Shown here: positions 9,076 to 17,151 of the stretch, piece by piece
How positions within the stretch are numbered: position 1 is the stretch's first letter
Layout: every line of letters begins with the position of its first letter
Source of the DNA: Novosphingobium sediminicola
GTDB taxonomy: Bacteria > Pseudomonadota > Alphaproteobacteria > Sphingomonadales > Sphingomonadaceae
Assembly: GCF_014196525.1 (NCBI RefSeq)
Contig: NZ_JACIDX010000004.1
Span: 157,763-221,762 of the forward strand
DNA: 64,000 nt
Direction of reading: 5' to 3'
Position numbers and translations under genes: made by a program
Notes under the pieces: generated by a model
Told to the model about the DNA's origin: nothing
The model's database searches: none
Seen by the model: the letters and a program-made list of their open reading frames with translations, nothing else

Positions 9076-10153
9076 GCCCCATAATCGCGCGCGCCATCGC
9101 GGCCCATGAATAGCGCCCCGCCGCCCATGCCGCCATTTGCGCGCGTTCGGGCAGGGTCAGGCAGGGCGCATCCAGCATCGCGACCACGCGCGCCGCGCTG
9201 CCGTCCGGATCGCTCAGATCGACGGGCACGCCGCGCAGGAATTGCCCCGCCTCGGGGTCGGCCCGGTCGGTAGGCGCGCCGCAGATCACCGGCAGACCGC
9301 AGGCCATCGCCTCCTGAATGACCAGCGGATAGCCCTCACCCACGCTGGGCAGCAGCAGGCAATCGGCGCTGCGATAAAGTGCGGCCAATTGCGCAGGCTT
9401 CTGCGGCCCCAGATCATGAACATTGGCCAGCCCCCATGAGGCCGGCCGGATCGGCCCCGCACCCGCCAGCAGAAAGCTGATATCCGGGCGCATCGCCGCC
9501 GCCGCGCGCAGGATCGACAGGCCTTTCTTCTCAACAAAGCGTCCCACGAACAGCACCCGCCTCTTGCCCTCAGGCAAGCGCTGCGCCGCCGGGCCGATGT
9601 GCGTAAAAACTTCGCCATCCACCCCATTGAACAACAAGGCGTAATCGCGCCGCGCCGGATCGCCGATCAAATCGCGCCGCACCGTATCGGAAATAAACAC
9701 CAACCGGTCCGCCGCCCACAGCATCGGCCGCGTCACCATCGCATTGGCCAACCCCATCACCCACCGCATCACGCTTGAGGCAAAGGGAATGCCCGCAATA
9801 TGCTGGATCAAGACCACCCGCCGCCCGCGCATCCGGGCCATCACCAGCGCCAGGATCGAGGTCACATACAATGCATCATGCACCACCACCGCATCACAGC
9901 GCCCCACCGCGCGCCACAGCGCCGCCATCCCCCCCGGCCCCGGAATCGGCATGGGCAGGCCCGTCAGCTTTTCCGTCGGGTTCACGCAAGGCAGCGCAAG
10001 GGCGGGAATATCCACCGGCGCCCTGTCCTGCGCGCTGGCGGCCCATGTCAGCTCCGCCCCCTGCGCGATCATCTGTCGCGACAGGTGGCCCGCCACGCGC
10101 TCTATCCCGCCAAGGTGGCTTTCGAAGAAATGGCTGACCATGAGGATGTGCAT
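9062..10153 (-). CDS. Glycosyltransferase family 4
   Basis: A 363-residue GT-B fold glycosyltransferase. The N-terminal domain opens with MHILMVSHFFESHLGGIERV, the usual acceptor-side glycine-rich turn. The C-terminal domain has LFVGRFVEKKGLSIL and the donor-binding EX7E-type motif PSVGEGYPLVIQEAMACGLPVI. No membrane segment is seen, so it is probably a cytoplasmic or peripheral enzyme transferring a nucleotide-activated sugar. A palindromic element (10173-10413) lies 19 bp upstream of its ATG, so its promoter must be inside or beyond that element, or it is read through from the GtrA operon upstream. Confidence 0.88.
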   Translation of the reverse strand: MHILMVSHFFESHLGGIERVAGHLSRQMIAQGAELTWAASAQDRAPVDIPALALPCVNPTEKLTGLPMPIPGPGGMAALWRAVGRCDAVVVHDALYVTSILALVMARMRGRRVVLIQHIAGIPFASSVMRWVMGLANAMVTRPMLWAADRLVFISDTVRRDLIGDPARRDYALLFNGVDGEVFTHIGPAAQRLPEGKRRVLFVGRFVEKKGLSILRAAAAMRPDISFLLAGAGPIRPASWGLANVHDLGPQKPAQLAALYRSADCLLLPSVGEGYPLVIQEAMACGLPVICGAPTDRADPEAGQFLRGVPVDLSDPDGSAARVVAMLDAPCLTLPERAQMAAWAAGRYSWAAMARAIMGLMAG

Positions 10154-10172
10154 GGGGTTGCCTTAATGGTTT

Positions 10173-10413
10173 TGCCTCCGGCGGGCAAAGGGACTTGTCC
10201 CTTTGCAATCCCGTTACTGTCAGTGTTGCGTAATGAGTTTTACCTTTGGTGTCGGACGCGGCCTTGGAGTTTCTAAAGCCTGCGGCGCCAATCAGCCCCA
10301 TCTTGCCGCGCCGCAGGCTATAAAACCATCATCCCATTCACACCCCCAGCCAACCTGGCGCGACCCCATTAACGGGATTGCAAAGGGCCCCCGCCCTTTG
10401 CCCGCCGGAGGCA
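10173..10413. repeat. Intergenic palindromic element, copy 1 (type A left arm)
   Basis: A 241-bp element. The left 44-bp arm (10173-10216) and right 44-bp arm (10370-10413) are inverted copies. Each arm folds on itself through GCAAAGGG/CCCTTTGC. Inside is an inner inverted repeat AGCCTGCGGCG (10277-10287) / CGCCGCAGGCT (10309-10319), and a core TCGGACGCGGCCTTGG (10252-10267) found with small changes in the other copies. The right end is 4 bp from the stop of the leftward GtrA gene, and the left end is 19 bp upstream of the GT4 start. Other copies are at 16393, 19822 and 28139. The family is not recognised. Confidence 0.9.
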
Positions 10414-10417
10414 AACC

Positions 10418-10804
10418 CTACTTCCGAACAATCGCCCACCGCGACAGCAGGAAATTCATCCCCACCATCAGGCACGAGGCCAAAGGCGCAGCATAGACCA
10501 TCGCCAGCCCCACCGGCCCGCGCAACACCCATGTCACGCCAAGGGCCAGCGGCGTGTTGGTGCTCATGGCAAGGGCATAGCGGCCATAGCGGCCAAGGCT
10601 CATCGTTTCACGAAAGGTCAGATGGGAGTGGAGCGCATAGCCGACGAGGGAAACGAGGACGAAGGACAAAGCAAAGCCCACGCTGGAGATAGCCAGCGGC
10701 CCCTGCCCTCGCATCGCCCAGTCTGTGCCGATCATCACGCCATTATGCAGGGCAAGGCATGTGGCCGCGACAAAACCATAGGCCAGCCCGGTTCGTAAGC
10801 TCAT
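10418..10804 (-). CDS. GtrA-family membrane protein (copy 2)
   Basis: A 128-residue, four-helix GtrA-like protein. The second loop contains GYALHSHLTFRETMSLGRYGRYA and the last helix ends with MNFLLSRWAIVRK, both typical of the family that flips polyprenyl-phosphate sugars. Its start overlaps the upstream methyltransferase stop (ATGA, 10801-10804), and the methyltransferase is in turn coupled to a GT2 gene. GT2-methyltransferase-GtrA is therefore one unit, parallel to the FAD-GtrA-GT-C operon at 3.5-7.2 kb. The stop codon abuts the palindromic element copy 1, which may serve as its terminator. Confidence 0.85.
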   Translation of the reverse strand: MSLRTGLAYGFVAATCLALHNGVMIGTDWAMRGQGPLAISSVGFALSFVLVSLVGYALHSHLTFRETMSLGRYGRYALAMSTNTPLALGVTWVLRGPVGLAMVYAAPLASCLMVGMNFLLSRWAIVRK

Positions 10805-11502
10805 ACCGCGACATGCGCCCGGACGAGATAGACACAGGCATTGTCATCGCGCATGGCCGCAGGCGTGACCGCATCCTCGACCACCGCGCGCGCATTCATC
10901 ACCACCGCCAGCGCGCCCGCGATGATCGGCCCGACCACCGGCACTTTCTTCAGCACAAAGGCAAAGGCGGTCAGCCGGATCATCGTCGTGGTGGCCAGGG
11001 GTCCGCAGATCGAGTGCATTTCCTCGGTCACGATCCCGCGCGTTTGCAGATCCAGCACAAGGCCCGTGCGGGTCCAGCGGCGATGGTCCTCGGGATGGGG
11101 GTGATAGAACCAACTGCCATGGGTGGACAGGATCAGCGTGCCGCCCGGTTTCAGCAAACGGCGGATTTCGGCGCAATAGGCGTCCAGATCGGGCACATGC
11201 TCGAACACCTGTGCGGAAAGGATCGCATCCACGCTGTGATCCGGCAAAGGCACGCGCCCGTCCGGCCCGATCGGCAGCTTGCCCTTGGCCACGGCGTCCG
11301 CGTCAATATCGGCCGGGCGATAATCCAGCCCCAGCCCGCGCAGCAGCGAAGCATAGGGCATATCCCCGCACCCCAGATCGACGATGGACGCGCCCTTGGG
11401 CAAACGGCCCGCCTGCTCGCGGATCAGTTTCGACAAAGGCGCCAGTTGCAACCAGTCAGTATGCCACATCGAGGGCGAAACGCGGCGCGAATCATGCATC
11501 AC
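10801..11502 (-). CDS. Class I SAM-dependent methyltransferase
   Basis: A 233-residue protein with the SAM-binding motif I IVDLGCGDMPYASLL near residues 41-55. The motif IV/post region VDAILSAQVFEHVPD and LLKPGGTLILSTHG follow. A hydrophobic C-terminal part (VVGPIIAGALAVVMNA) may associate with the membrane. It overlaps the GT2 gene upstream (4 bp, 11499-11502) and the GtrA gene downstream (4 bp). The target is probably a glycan or polyprenyl-linked intermediate, judged only from operon context. Confidence 0.82.
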   Translation of the reverse strand: MMHDSRRVSPSMWHTDWLQLAPLSKLIREQAGRLPKGASIVDLGCGDMPYASLLRGLGLDYRPADIDADAVAKGKLPIGPDGRVPLPDHSVDAILSAQVFEHVPDLDAYCAEIRRLLKPGGTLILSTHGSWFYHPHPEDHRRWTRTGLVLDLQTRGIVTEEMHSICGPLATTTMIRLTAFAFVLKKVPVVGPIIAGALAVVMNARAVVEDAVTPAAMRDDNACVYLVRAHVAV

Positions 11503-12731
11503 AGATCTTCCTCACCCGGCACAAAGGCCGCATCATGGCCCGCGATGATCGCCAGCAAAAACCCGCCCAGCGCGGTCTGCACCCCGATGGCGCCCGCCGC
11601 CGCCGCCACCACCAGCGGCAGCACCGAGGGCAGCGGCAGATAGCCCCCCGCCCGCCAGTTAATGCCGATCACCGCCAGCGCCGCGCCCGAAAACACCATC
11701 AGCCCCAGCCCCAGCACCAGCGCATGTTCGAGCGTCAATATCGGGCTGAACCGGTCAAACCAGCTGTTGAGATCGCGATAGCCGGTGCGCACGCCATAGA
11801 AATGCGTGGCCATGGCCATGATCGCGGCAAAATGGCCCACCGTCAGCAGAAACCCGGCCATGATCGTCCAGCCTGCGCCCACCACCGGATTGCCCGCCAG
11901 CCAGCCCATGTCAAAGCCCATCGCCACCGCCAGAATCGCCACCGCCGCCAGCATCGCGATCAGCGCGGGCACACCGAACACACATGTGGGGCTGAGCATC
12001 AGCAGATAGCGCAAATGCCGCCAGCCATCGCGCCATGGGCGCAGATGCGGCGCCCGGTCGCGCAGATCAGGTTGCAGCTTGGCCGGCACCTGTTCGATAT
12101 GCAGCCCGCGCAGGGACGCCTTGATCACCATCTCGCTGGCAAATTCCATGCCGGTCGAGGAGAGCGCGCATTCCATAAACGCGCGCTTGGTGATCGCGCG
12201 GATGCCGCAATGGGCGTCATCAATCCCGCTGCGATAAAACAGGTTCAAAATGCCCGTCAGTACCGGATTGCCGATATAGCGGTTTTTCCATGGCATCGCG
12301 CCCTTGGCGATGCCCCCGGCAAAGCGCGACCCCATGCACAGATCCGCGCCATCGACCAATTGGCCGATCATCGCCACGCCATCGTTGAAATCATACGAGC
12401 CATCCGCGTCGCCCATCAGCAGGAAACGCCCATGGCCCCCTTCGCACCCCCCGATCAGCGCCGCGCCATAGCCGCGCCGGGGCACCGCCACCACGCGCGC
12501 GCCCTGCGCCGTGGCATAGGCCTGCGACCCATCCGTGCTGCCATTGTCGGCGATCACGATCTCGCTGCGCAGCCCATAGGCCACCTCGATCCGGTGGGCG
12601 GCTTCCTTGGCATTGGCAATGCAATGCGGCAGGCTCTGAATCTCATTGAGACAGGGCATGATGATCGAAACATCCACCCCCCGGTCCGTTACTGGAGCAC
12701 CCGCCACCGGGCCGCCTGCTTGCTCGTTCAC
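11499..12731 (-). CDS. Glycosyltransferase family 2 with C-terminal membrane helices
   Basis: A GT-A glycosyltransferase of about 410 residues. The catalytic domain has VSIIMPCLNEIQSLP, IADNGSTDGSQAY and the metal-binding MGDADGSYDF (DxD). About four hydrophobic helices follow in the C-terminal third (PTCVFGVPALIAMLA, WTIMAGFLLTVGHFA and others), as in polyprenyl-phosphate sugar transferases. The open frame extends to 12806, but its first codons are antisense to tRNA-Leu, so I start it at the GTG at 12731. No ATG in frame is available before the conserved VSIIMPCLNE. It is coupled to the methyltransferase and GtrA genes, consistent with making and flipping a lipid-linked sugar. Confidence 0.85.
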   Translation of the reverse strand: MNEQAGGPVAGAPVTDRGVDVSIIMPCLNEIQSLPHCIANAKEAAHRIEVAYGLRSEIVIADNGSTDGSQAYATAQGARVVAVPRRGYGAALIGGCEGGHGRFLLMGDADGSYDFNDGVAMIGQLVDGADLCMGSRFAGGIAKGAMPWKNRYIGNPVLTGILNLFYRSGIDDAHCGIRAITKRAFMECALSSTGMEFASEMVIKASLRGLHIEQVPAKLQPDLRDRAPHLRPWRDGWRHLRYLLMLSPTCVFGVPALIAMLAAVAILAVAMGFDMGWLAGNPVVGAGWTIMAGFLLTVGHFAAIMAMATHFYGVRTGYRDLNSWFDRFSPILTLEHALVLGLGLMVFSGAALAVIGINWRAGGYLPLPSVLPLVVAAAAGAIGVQTALGGFLLAIIAGHDAAFVPGEEDL

Positions 12732-12763
12732 CGCATCACCCCGACCCTTATGCGCATCTGCGC

Positions 12764-12848
12764 TGGTACGGACGGCGGGACTCGAACCCGCACGAGCAAA
12801 GCTCAAGGGATTTTAAGTCCCTGGCGTCTACCATTCCGCCACGTCCGC
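12764..12848 (-). tRNA. tRNA-Leu (anticodon UAA)
   Basis: The reverse strand folds as a class II tRNA. The acceptor stem GCGGACG pairs with CGTCCGT (one G-U), the D-arm is GTGGCGGAATGGTAGACGC, and the anticodon stem-loop GGGACTTAAAATCCC carries TAA. A variable arm GAGCTTTGCTC and a T-arm GCGGGTTCGAGTCCCGC follow. The 3' CCA is encoded (12764-12766). It is read after the ihfB terminator and before the GT2 gene. Confidence 0.97.
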
Positions 12849-12920
12849 AAGGCAGGACCACGGCTCTGGCAGATCGGCGGGCAAACGGCAAGGGGGCCAA
12901 GATCACCCGCCCATTCGACA

Positions 12921-12964
12921 AAATAAAAAGCGCAGGCACGCCCCCCGGCCGCCTGCGCCTTTTA
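12921..12964 (-). terminator. Rho-independent terminator of ihfB
   Basis: GCGCAGGC (12930-12937) pairs with GCCTGCGC (12951-12958). On the reverse strand the stem is followed by TTTTTATTTTG, and on the forward strand by CTTTT, so it could act both ways. It sits 24 bp after the ihfB stop. Confidence 0.88.
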
Positions 12965-12987
12965 CATCCCTGTGCGGTTACGCTGTC

Positions 12988-13266
12988 TCAGACGTTGAGA
13001 CGCGCGCGCATTTCCTTGCCCGGCTTGAAGAAGGGCACCTTCTTGCCCGGCACGTCCACCGCCTCGCCGGTGCGCGGGTTGCGCCCCTTGCGCGGATCGC
13101 GTTCGCGCGTCGAAAAAGCGCCAAAGCCGCGCAATTCCACCCGGCCGCCATCGGCCAGACGCTGGGCGATTTCATCAAAAAACACATCCACGATGCGTTC
13201 CACATCGTCGGTGCGCAATTCAGGATTGGCCTTTGCCAGTGCCTGCAACAGTTCAGATCTGATCAT
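12988..13266 (-). CDS. ihfB: Integration host factor subunit beta
   Basis: A 92-residue HU/IHF-fold protein starting [11 protein letters not shown], with [20 protein letters not shown] in the helical body and the [20 protein letters not shown] beta-arm. IHF bends DNA in nucleoid organisation, recombination and promoter control. The N-terminal MIRSEL and VERIV patterns favour IHF-beta over HU or IHF-alpha. The frame extends 17 codons upstream, but the ATG at 13266 gives the family length. It is followed by a strong intrinsic terminator and preceded by a region with two TGTACA boxes (13366-13371 and 13386-13391). Confidence 0.92.
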   Translation of the reverse strand: MIRSELLQALAKANPELRTDDVERIVDVFFDEIAQRLADGGRVELRGFGAFSTRERDPRKGRNPRTGEAVDVPGKKVPFFKPGKEMRARLNV

Positions 13267-13365
13267 GAACAAACCCCCTCTGGGCCGCGGTCCCATTCCA
13301 ATGGCCCGACCGTTCAAACAACCTCTCTCCGGCGCGAGTCTTTTTGCCCGGCTCGGAAGGGTTTA

Positions 13366-13391
13366 TGTACAGAACTTCAAGACTTTGTACA
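13366..13391. promoter_or_regulatory. Paired TGTACA boxes upstream of ihfB
   Basis: Two self-palindromic TGTACA hexamers at 13366-13371 and 13386-13391 are spaced 20 bp start to start, close to two helical turns. They lie about 100 bp upstream of ihfB and 64 bp beyond the stop of the gntR gene. They may be a regulator binding site; no protein can be assigned from sequence alone. Confidence 0.35.
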
Positions 13392-13454
13392 ATAGCGCCC
13401 CTAGGTGCAATACGGTAAGGCGCCTTTGGCCAGCGATGATCCCGGCGCGGCGCG

Positions 13455-13808
13455 TCAGGCCAAAGGAACGCTATCGTCCAGCAGGTCATTAACGCGCAGG
13501 CCCAGCCGGGCGATCCGCGCCATCACCTCGGGCCATTCATTCTGCAAAAACCGTTTTTTTTCAGCAGCAAGAAGCCATTCGCGCGCGCCGGGCGCAACAA
13601 TCATGCCCACCCCGCGCTGCACCTCGACCAGGCCATCAAGCTGAAATTGCTGATAAGCCTTGGCCACGGTCAGCGGATTTGCCCCCTGCTCGGCCGCCAG
13701 CGCGCGCACCGAAGGCAGCATCGCCCCTTCGGGATAGGTGCCGTCGATGATGGCTGCGGCGATCATGTCGCGCAGCTTGAGATAGACCGGGCGGGTGCTG
13801 GCTGTCAT
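13455..13808 (-). CDS. GntR-family regulator, short YtrA-type
   Basis: A 117-residue protein made almost only of the GntR winged helix: YLKLRDMIAAAIIDGTYPEG, LPSVRALAAEQGANPLTVAKAYQQF and a wing ending GVGMIVAPGA. A tail of about 40 residues follows, too short for an FadR or aminotransferase-type effector domain. This matches the YtrA subfamily, whose members usually repress adjacent transporter operons. It is divergent from the POT peptide transporter gene (105 bp between start codons), so control of that gene and of itself is likely but not shown. The ligand is unknown. Confidence 0.85.
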   Translation of the reverse strand: MTASTRPVYLKLRDMIAAAIIDGTYPEGAMLPSVRALAAEQGANPLTVAKAYQQFQLDGLVEVQRGVGMIVAPGAREWLLAAEKKRFLQNEWPEVMARIARLGLRVNDLLDDSVPLA

Positions 13809-13913
13809 GGCGCATCACTGCCATAATACAGCGCCTCACACAAGCGCGACCATCGCAGACAACGGGCAACTTGGCGCTTTCCTTTGCTTACTTCGATGTT
13901 AATTTGCGGCCCC

Positions 13914-15698
13914 ATGACCACACCTTCCGACGCGGCCCAAACCCCCGCCACCGGCCCCACATGGATGGGCCACCCGCGCCCGCTGGCCCGCCTGTTCGCC
14001 ATCGAGATGTGGGAACGTTTTGGCTATTACGGCATGCGCGCGCTGCTCATGCTCTATCTGACCAAACACTTCCTGTTGGGCGACCGGGTCTCGGCGGGGA
14101 TCTATGGCGGCTATACCGCGCTGGTGTATCTGACGCCGCTGATCGGGGGGCTGCTGGCGGATCAGTATCTGGGGTCGAAACGGGCGGTCAAATTCGGCGC
14201 GCTGATTATGGCGGCGGGCTATTTCGCGCTGGCGCTGGGGGGCTCTCCGGCGCGGCCATGGGCCGAATATGACGGCGTGCGCCACCCCATCGAGGTCGCC
14301 CATTTCCGCGACGGGCCGACCAGCGCGGCCAATGAAACCCGCGCCGTGATCGACCATGGCCGCCCCCTGCTCATCAAGGGGCAGGAGGACGGCAGCATCG
14401 ACCTGATCGCGCCCGACGGATCAGTGGCGCGCCATCTGGCCCCGGGCGTGCTGCACGAAGGCGCGGACCGCGACGAGCTGCGTCTGGCCATCACGCTGAT
14501 GGCGCTCTCGGCGGTGGCGGTGGGCAATGGCTTTTTCAAACCCAATATCGCCACCATCGTCGGCCTGCTCTATGCCGATGGCGACCAGCGGCGCGATGCC
14601 GGTTTCAGCATCTTCTATATGGGCATCAACCTTGGCTCGTGGCTGGGCCAGATGGCCTGCCCCATTCTGGCCGATCATTTCGGCTGGGGGGCGGGGCTGG
14701 GCTCGGCCGGGGCGGTGATGCTGATCGCATGGGCGATGATGCATTACAGCCAGCGCAGCCTTGGCGGCTTTGGCGAGCCACCCGCGGTGGCAGGGCGCGA
14801 TCCGGCACTGTGGATTTATCCGGCGGCGATACTGGCGATCCCGGCCTGCTATTTCCTGTTCACCAATCTGATGCATGCCCCTGCTCCTGCGCCGGGCGCG
14901 GGTTTTGTCGGCTATCTGATGGGCCTGCCTGTCATGGGCAAATTGCTCTGCGCCACCTTTGGCATCAGCCTGCCCGCGATCCTGATCTGGTCCTGGCGCG
15001 CGGGCAGCCGGGCCGAATTCGAGATGATGCTGGCCGCGATCATCCTGATGGTGTTCAACACCGTGTTCTGGAGCCTGTTCGAACAGGCGGGATCGTCGTT
15101 AACGCTGTTTGCCGACCGCAATGTGGACCGCTCGGTGTTTGGCTGGTTCGAAATGTCGGCCCCCGCCACCCAGCAGTTCAACGCCATCGGCATCATCACG
15201 CTGGCCCCGGTGATGGGGGCCTTGTGGTCGGTGCTGGCCCGGCGCGGGTGGGAGCCTTCGATTCCCGTCAAGTTCAGCATGGGGCTGATCGGCGTGGGCG
15301 CGGGCTTCCTGTTCCTCGTGCTGGGCACGCATTTTGCCGGGGCCGATTACCGGGTCGGGCTGGGCTGGCTGGCGGGGCTGTACCTCATTCATTCGGTGGC
15401 CGAATTGTGCATTTCGCCCGTCGGCATGTCGATGATCACCAAACTGTCCATCGCCCGCGTGGTCGGGCTGATGATGGGGGCGTGGTATCTCTCGCTGGCC
15501 ATGGGGCAATATGGCGCGGGATTGCTGGCGCAAATGGCAACAGTCGAAACCGTGGGCGGACAGGTCACCAATCTGAAGCTCAGCCTCGATACCTATGTCG
15601 GCGTGTTTACCCAGATCGGGATGGTGACCATCGGCGTGGGATTGGTGCTGCTGGTGCTGTCGGCGCCGATCCGGCGGTTGATGCATGGAGTGAGCTAA
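13914..15698 (+). CDS. Proton-dependent oligopeptide transporter (POT/PTR family)
   Basis: A 594-residue MFS-fold symporter for di/tripeptides. The proton-coupling ERFxYY motif is present in helix 1 (EMWERFGYYGMRALLML), and the second POT signature appears as FYMGINLGSWLGQ. A hydrophilic insertion of about 90 residues (approximately 110-200) separates helices 3 and 4-5, as in several proteobacterial POT proteins. The frame extends 10 codons upstream of the chosen ATG at 13914, which lies directly before a short polar N-terminus. It is divergent from a GntR regulator and followed after 1 bp by the NnrU-like gene, so the two form an operon. Confidence 0.9.
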   Translation: MTTPSDAAQTPATGPTWMGHPRPLARLFAIEMWERFGYYGMRALLMLYLTKHFLLGDRVSAGIYGGYTALVYLTPLIGGLLADQYLGSKRAVKFGALIMAAGYFALALGGSPARPWAEYDGVRHPIEVAHFRDGPTSAANETRAVIDHGRPLLIKGQEDGSIDLIAPDGSVARHLAPGVLHEGADRDELRLAITLMALSAVAVGNGFFKPNIATIVGLLYADGDQRRDAGFSIFYMGINLGSWLGQMACPILADHFGWGAGLGSAGAVMLIAWAMMHYSQRSLGGFGEPPAVAGRDPALWIYPAAILAIPACYFLFTNLMHAPAPAPGAGFVGYLMGLPVMGKLLCATFGISLPAILIWSWRAGSRAEFEMMLAAIILMVFNTVFWSLFEQAGSSLTLFADRNVDRSVFGWFEMSAPATQQFNAIGIITLAPVMGALWSVLARRGWEPSIPVKFSMGLIGVGAGFLFLVLGTHFAGADYRVGLGWLAGLYLIHSVAELCISPVGMSMITKLSIARVVGLMMGAWYLSLAMGQYGAGLLAQMATVETVGGQVTNLKLSLDTYVGVFTQIGMVTIGVGLVLLVLSAPIRRLMHGVS

Positions 15699-15699
15699 A

Positions 15700-16386
15700 A
15701 TGGATCAGGCGTTTTCATGGCTGCTGACCGGGGCGATGGCCTTTGTCGGATCGCATCTGCTGATGTCGCACCCATGGCGCGCGGGGCTTTTGGCGCGGCT
15801 AGGCGAGAAGGGCTTTATGGGGCTCTACTCGATGGTGTCCTTTGCCACGCTGGGCTGGACGATTGCCGCCTTTCGCAGCGTCGGGCCGGGCGGCGCGCCG
15901 CTCTGGGACGGCACGGGCGAAGCGCTCTGGATCATCGCCAGCCTGCTCTCGCTGATCGGTATCACGCTGCTGCTGGGGTCTTTGCACGGCAATCCTGCCA
16001 TGCCTCAAGTGCCGGGCGAGAAAATCGCCGCCGCGCGGGCCTCTGGCGTCTTTGCCGTCACTCGCCACCCGATGATGTGGGGCATCGCGCTCTGGGCGCT
16101 GGCGCATGTTCTGGTGGCCCCCGCGCCGCGCGTCATCGTGCTGATGGTGGCCATGGGTGCGCTGGCCCTGATCGGCGCGCGGCTGCAGGATGGGAAAAAG
16201 GCCCTGCTGCTGGGTGCGGCATGGGAAAGCTGGAGCGGGCAGACATCCTATTGGCCGCGTTTGGCCGGGCTGGGTCGGATTTCGCCTCTGCTCTGGGGGA
16301 TCGGGATCGTGGTCTGGTTGGGGGCCACGTTTGGGCATGTGCATGCCAATCATGTGTTGGCGGGTGTGTGGCGGTGGGTCTTGTGA
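15700..16386 (+). CDS. NnrU-family membrane protein
   Basis: A 228-residue protein with six or so hydrophobic helices and the NnrU-like features FVGSHLLMSHPWRAGLL at the N-terminus and a conserved VFAVTRHPMMWGIALWALAH block in the middle. NnrU was named for a role in nitric-oxide/denitrification metabolism in Rhodobacter, and its fold relates to isoprenylcysteine methyltransferase-like membrane proteins. Its function here is unclear because no denitrification gene is nearby. Its ATG is one base after the POT stop codon. The palindromic element copy 2 begins 6 bp after its stop. Confidence 0.85.
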   Translation: MDQAFSWLLTGAMAFVGSHLLMSHPWRAGLLARLGEKGFMGLYSMVSFATLGWTIAAFRSVGPGGAPLWDGTGEALWIIASLLSLIGITLLLGSLHGNPAMPQVPGEKIAAARASGVFAVTRHPMMWGIALWALAHVLVAPAPRVIVLMVAMGALALIGARLQDGKKALLLGAAWESWSGQTSYWPRLAGLGRISPLLWGIGIVVWLGATFGHVHANHVLAGVWRWVL

Positions 16387-16392
16387 GGTTTA

Positions 16393-16625
16393 TGCCTCCG
16401 GCGGGCAAAGGGCGGGGGCCCTTTGCAATCCCGTTACTGTCGGCGTGGCGCTAAGAGTTCGGCATCAGGTATCGGACGCAGCGTTGGGATTTTTAAGCCT
16501 GCGGCGCCAATCAGCGCAACCCAGCCGCGCCGCAGGCTTTCAAACCCATCACGCGACGCCGCAAACCTCACACCACCCCATTAATGGGATTGCAAAGGGA
16601 CGAGTCCCTTTGCCCGCCGGAGGCA
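16393..16625. repeat. Intergenic palindromic element, copy 2 (type A left arm)
   Basis: A 233-bp copy lying exactly between two convergent genes. The left arm is 16393-16436 and the right arm 16582-16625, both 44 bp and inverted relative to each other. The inner stem is AGCCTGCGGCG (16496-16506) with CGCCGCAGGCT (16528-16538). The core TCGGACGC begins at 16472. The apical hairpins differ from copy 1 but remain paired (GGGACGAGTCCC in the right arm). The left end is 6 bp after the NnrU stop and the right end 12 bp before the zur stop. Confidence 0.9.
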
Positions 16626-16637
16626 CCCTACCTCCCC

Positions 16638-17132
16638 TCACTCCACCCCCGAAGAACACTCCCCACACATCCCGCGCAATTCCACCACCGGCCGCACATC
16701 GGCAAACCCGGCCTCACGCGCGGCCTGAATCAGCGCCCCGGTCAAACGGTCGTCGTCGATATGCACCGCCTTTCCGCATCCATCGCAGATGAGGAAGATG
16801 CAGTCGTGGCGGCAACCGGGGTGGGGGTTGGCGATATAGGCGTTGGCGCTTTCGACACGCCGGGCCAGATTCGTCCGCACGAACAGGTCGAGGATGCGAT
16901 AGACGCTGTTGGCGGCCACGCGCTTGTCGCGCGCTTTGGAGACGGCCTCGGCGATGTCATAGGCGCTGGCGGGCTTGGCGCGTCCGGCAAGGGCGTCGAA
17001 CACATCGCCGCGCATTTCAGTCCATTGCTCGCCTGCGGTTTCCAGCGCGTTGCGGGCGGCGATGACAAGGCCCTCGCCGCTATATTCGCGGTGGCGGGGA
17101 TGTTCGTGGACGTGATCGTGGGTAGCGCTCAT
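16638..17132 (-). CDS. zur: Fur-family metal regulator, probably Zur
   Basis: A 164-residue Fur-superfamily repressor. The N-terminal winged helix includes AYDIAEAVSKARDKRVAANSVYRILDLFV. The C-terminal dimer domain has two CxxC pairs (CDGCGK and CGEC) for structural zinc and the metal-site run HPGCRHDCIFLICDGC. The start at 17132 (MSATHDHVHEHPRH) gives a short histidine-rich N-terminus, a feature frequent in Zur proteins. The frame runs further upstream into msrA, but that part is antisense-like or out of frame with msrA. Zur control of zinc uptake is the best family guess. It ends beside the palindromic element. Confidence 0.82.
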   Translation of the reverse strand: MSATHDHVHEHPRHREYSGEGLVIAARNALETAGEQWTEMRGDVFDALAGRAKPASAYDIAEAVSKARDKRVAANSVYRILDLFVRTNLARRVESANAYIANPHPGCRHDCIFLICDGCGKAVHIDDDRLTGALIQAAREAGFADVRPVVELRGMCGECSSGVE

Positions 17133-17151
17133 GAGGCGCTTATAGCCCAAA

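Noticed and set aside
12732..12806. N-terminal extension of the GT2 gene over tRNA-Leu
   Set aside because: Those codons are the antisense reading through the 3' half of the tRNA, so the first residues are an artefact.
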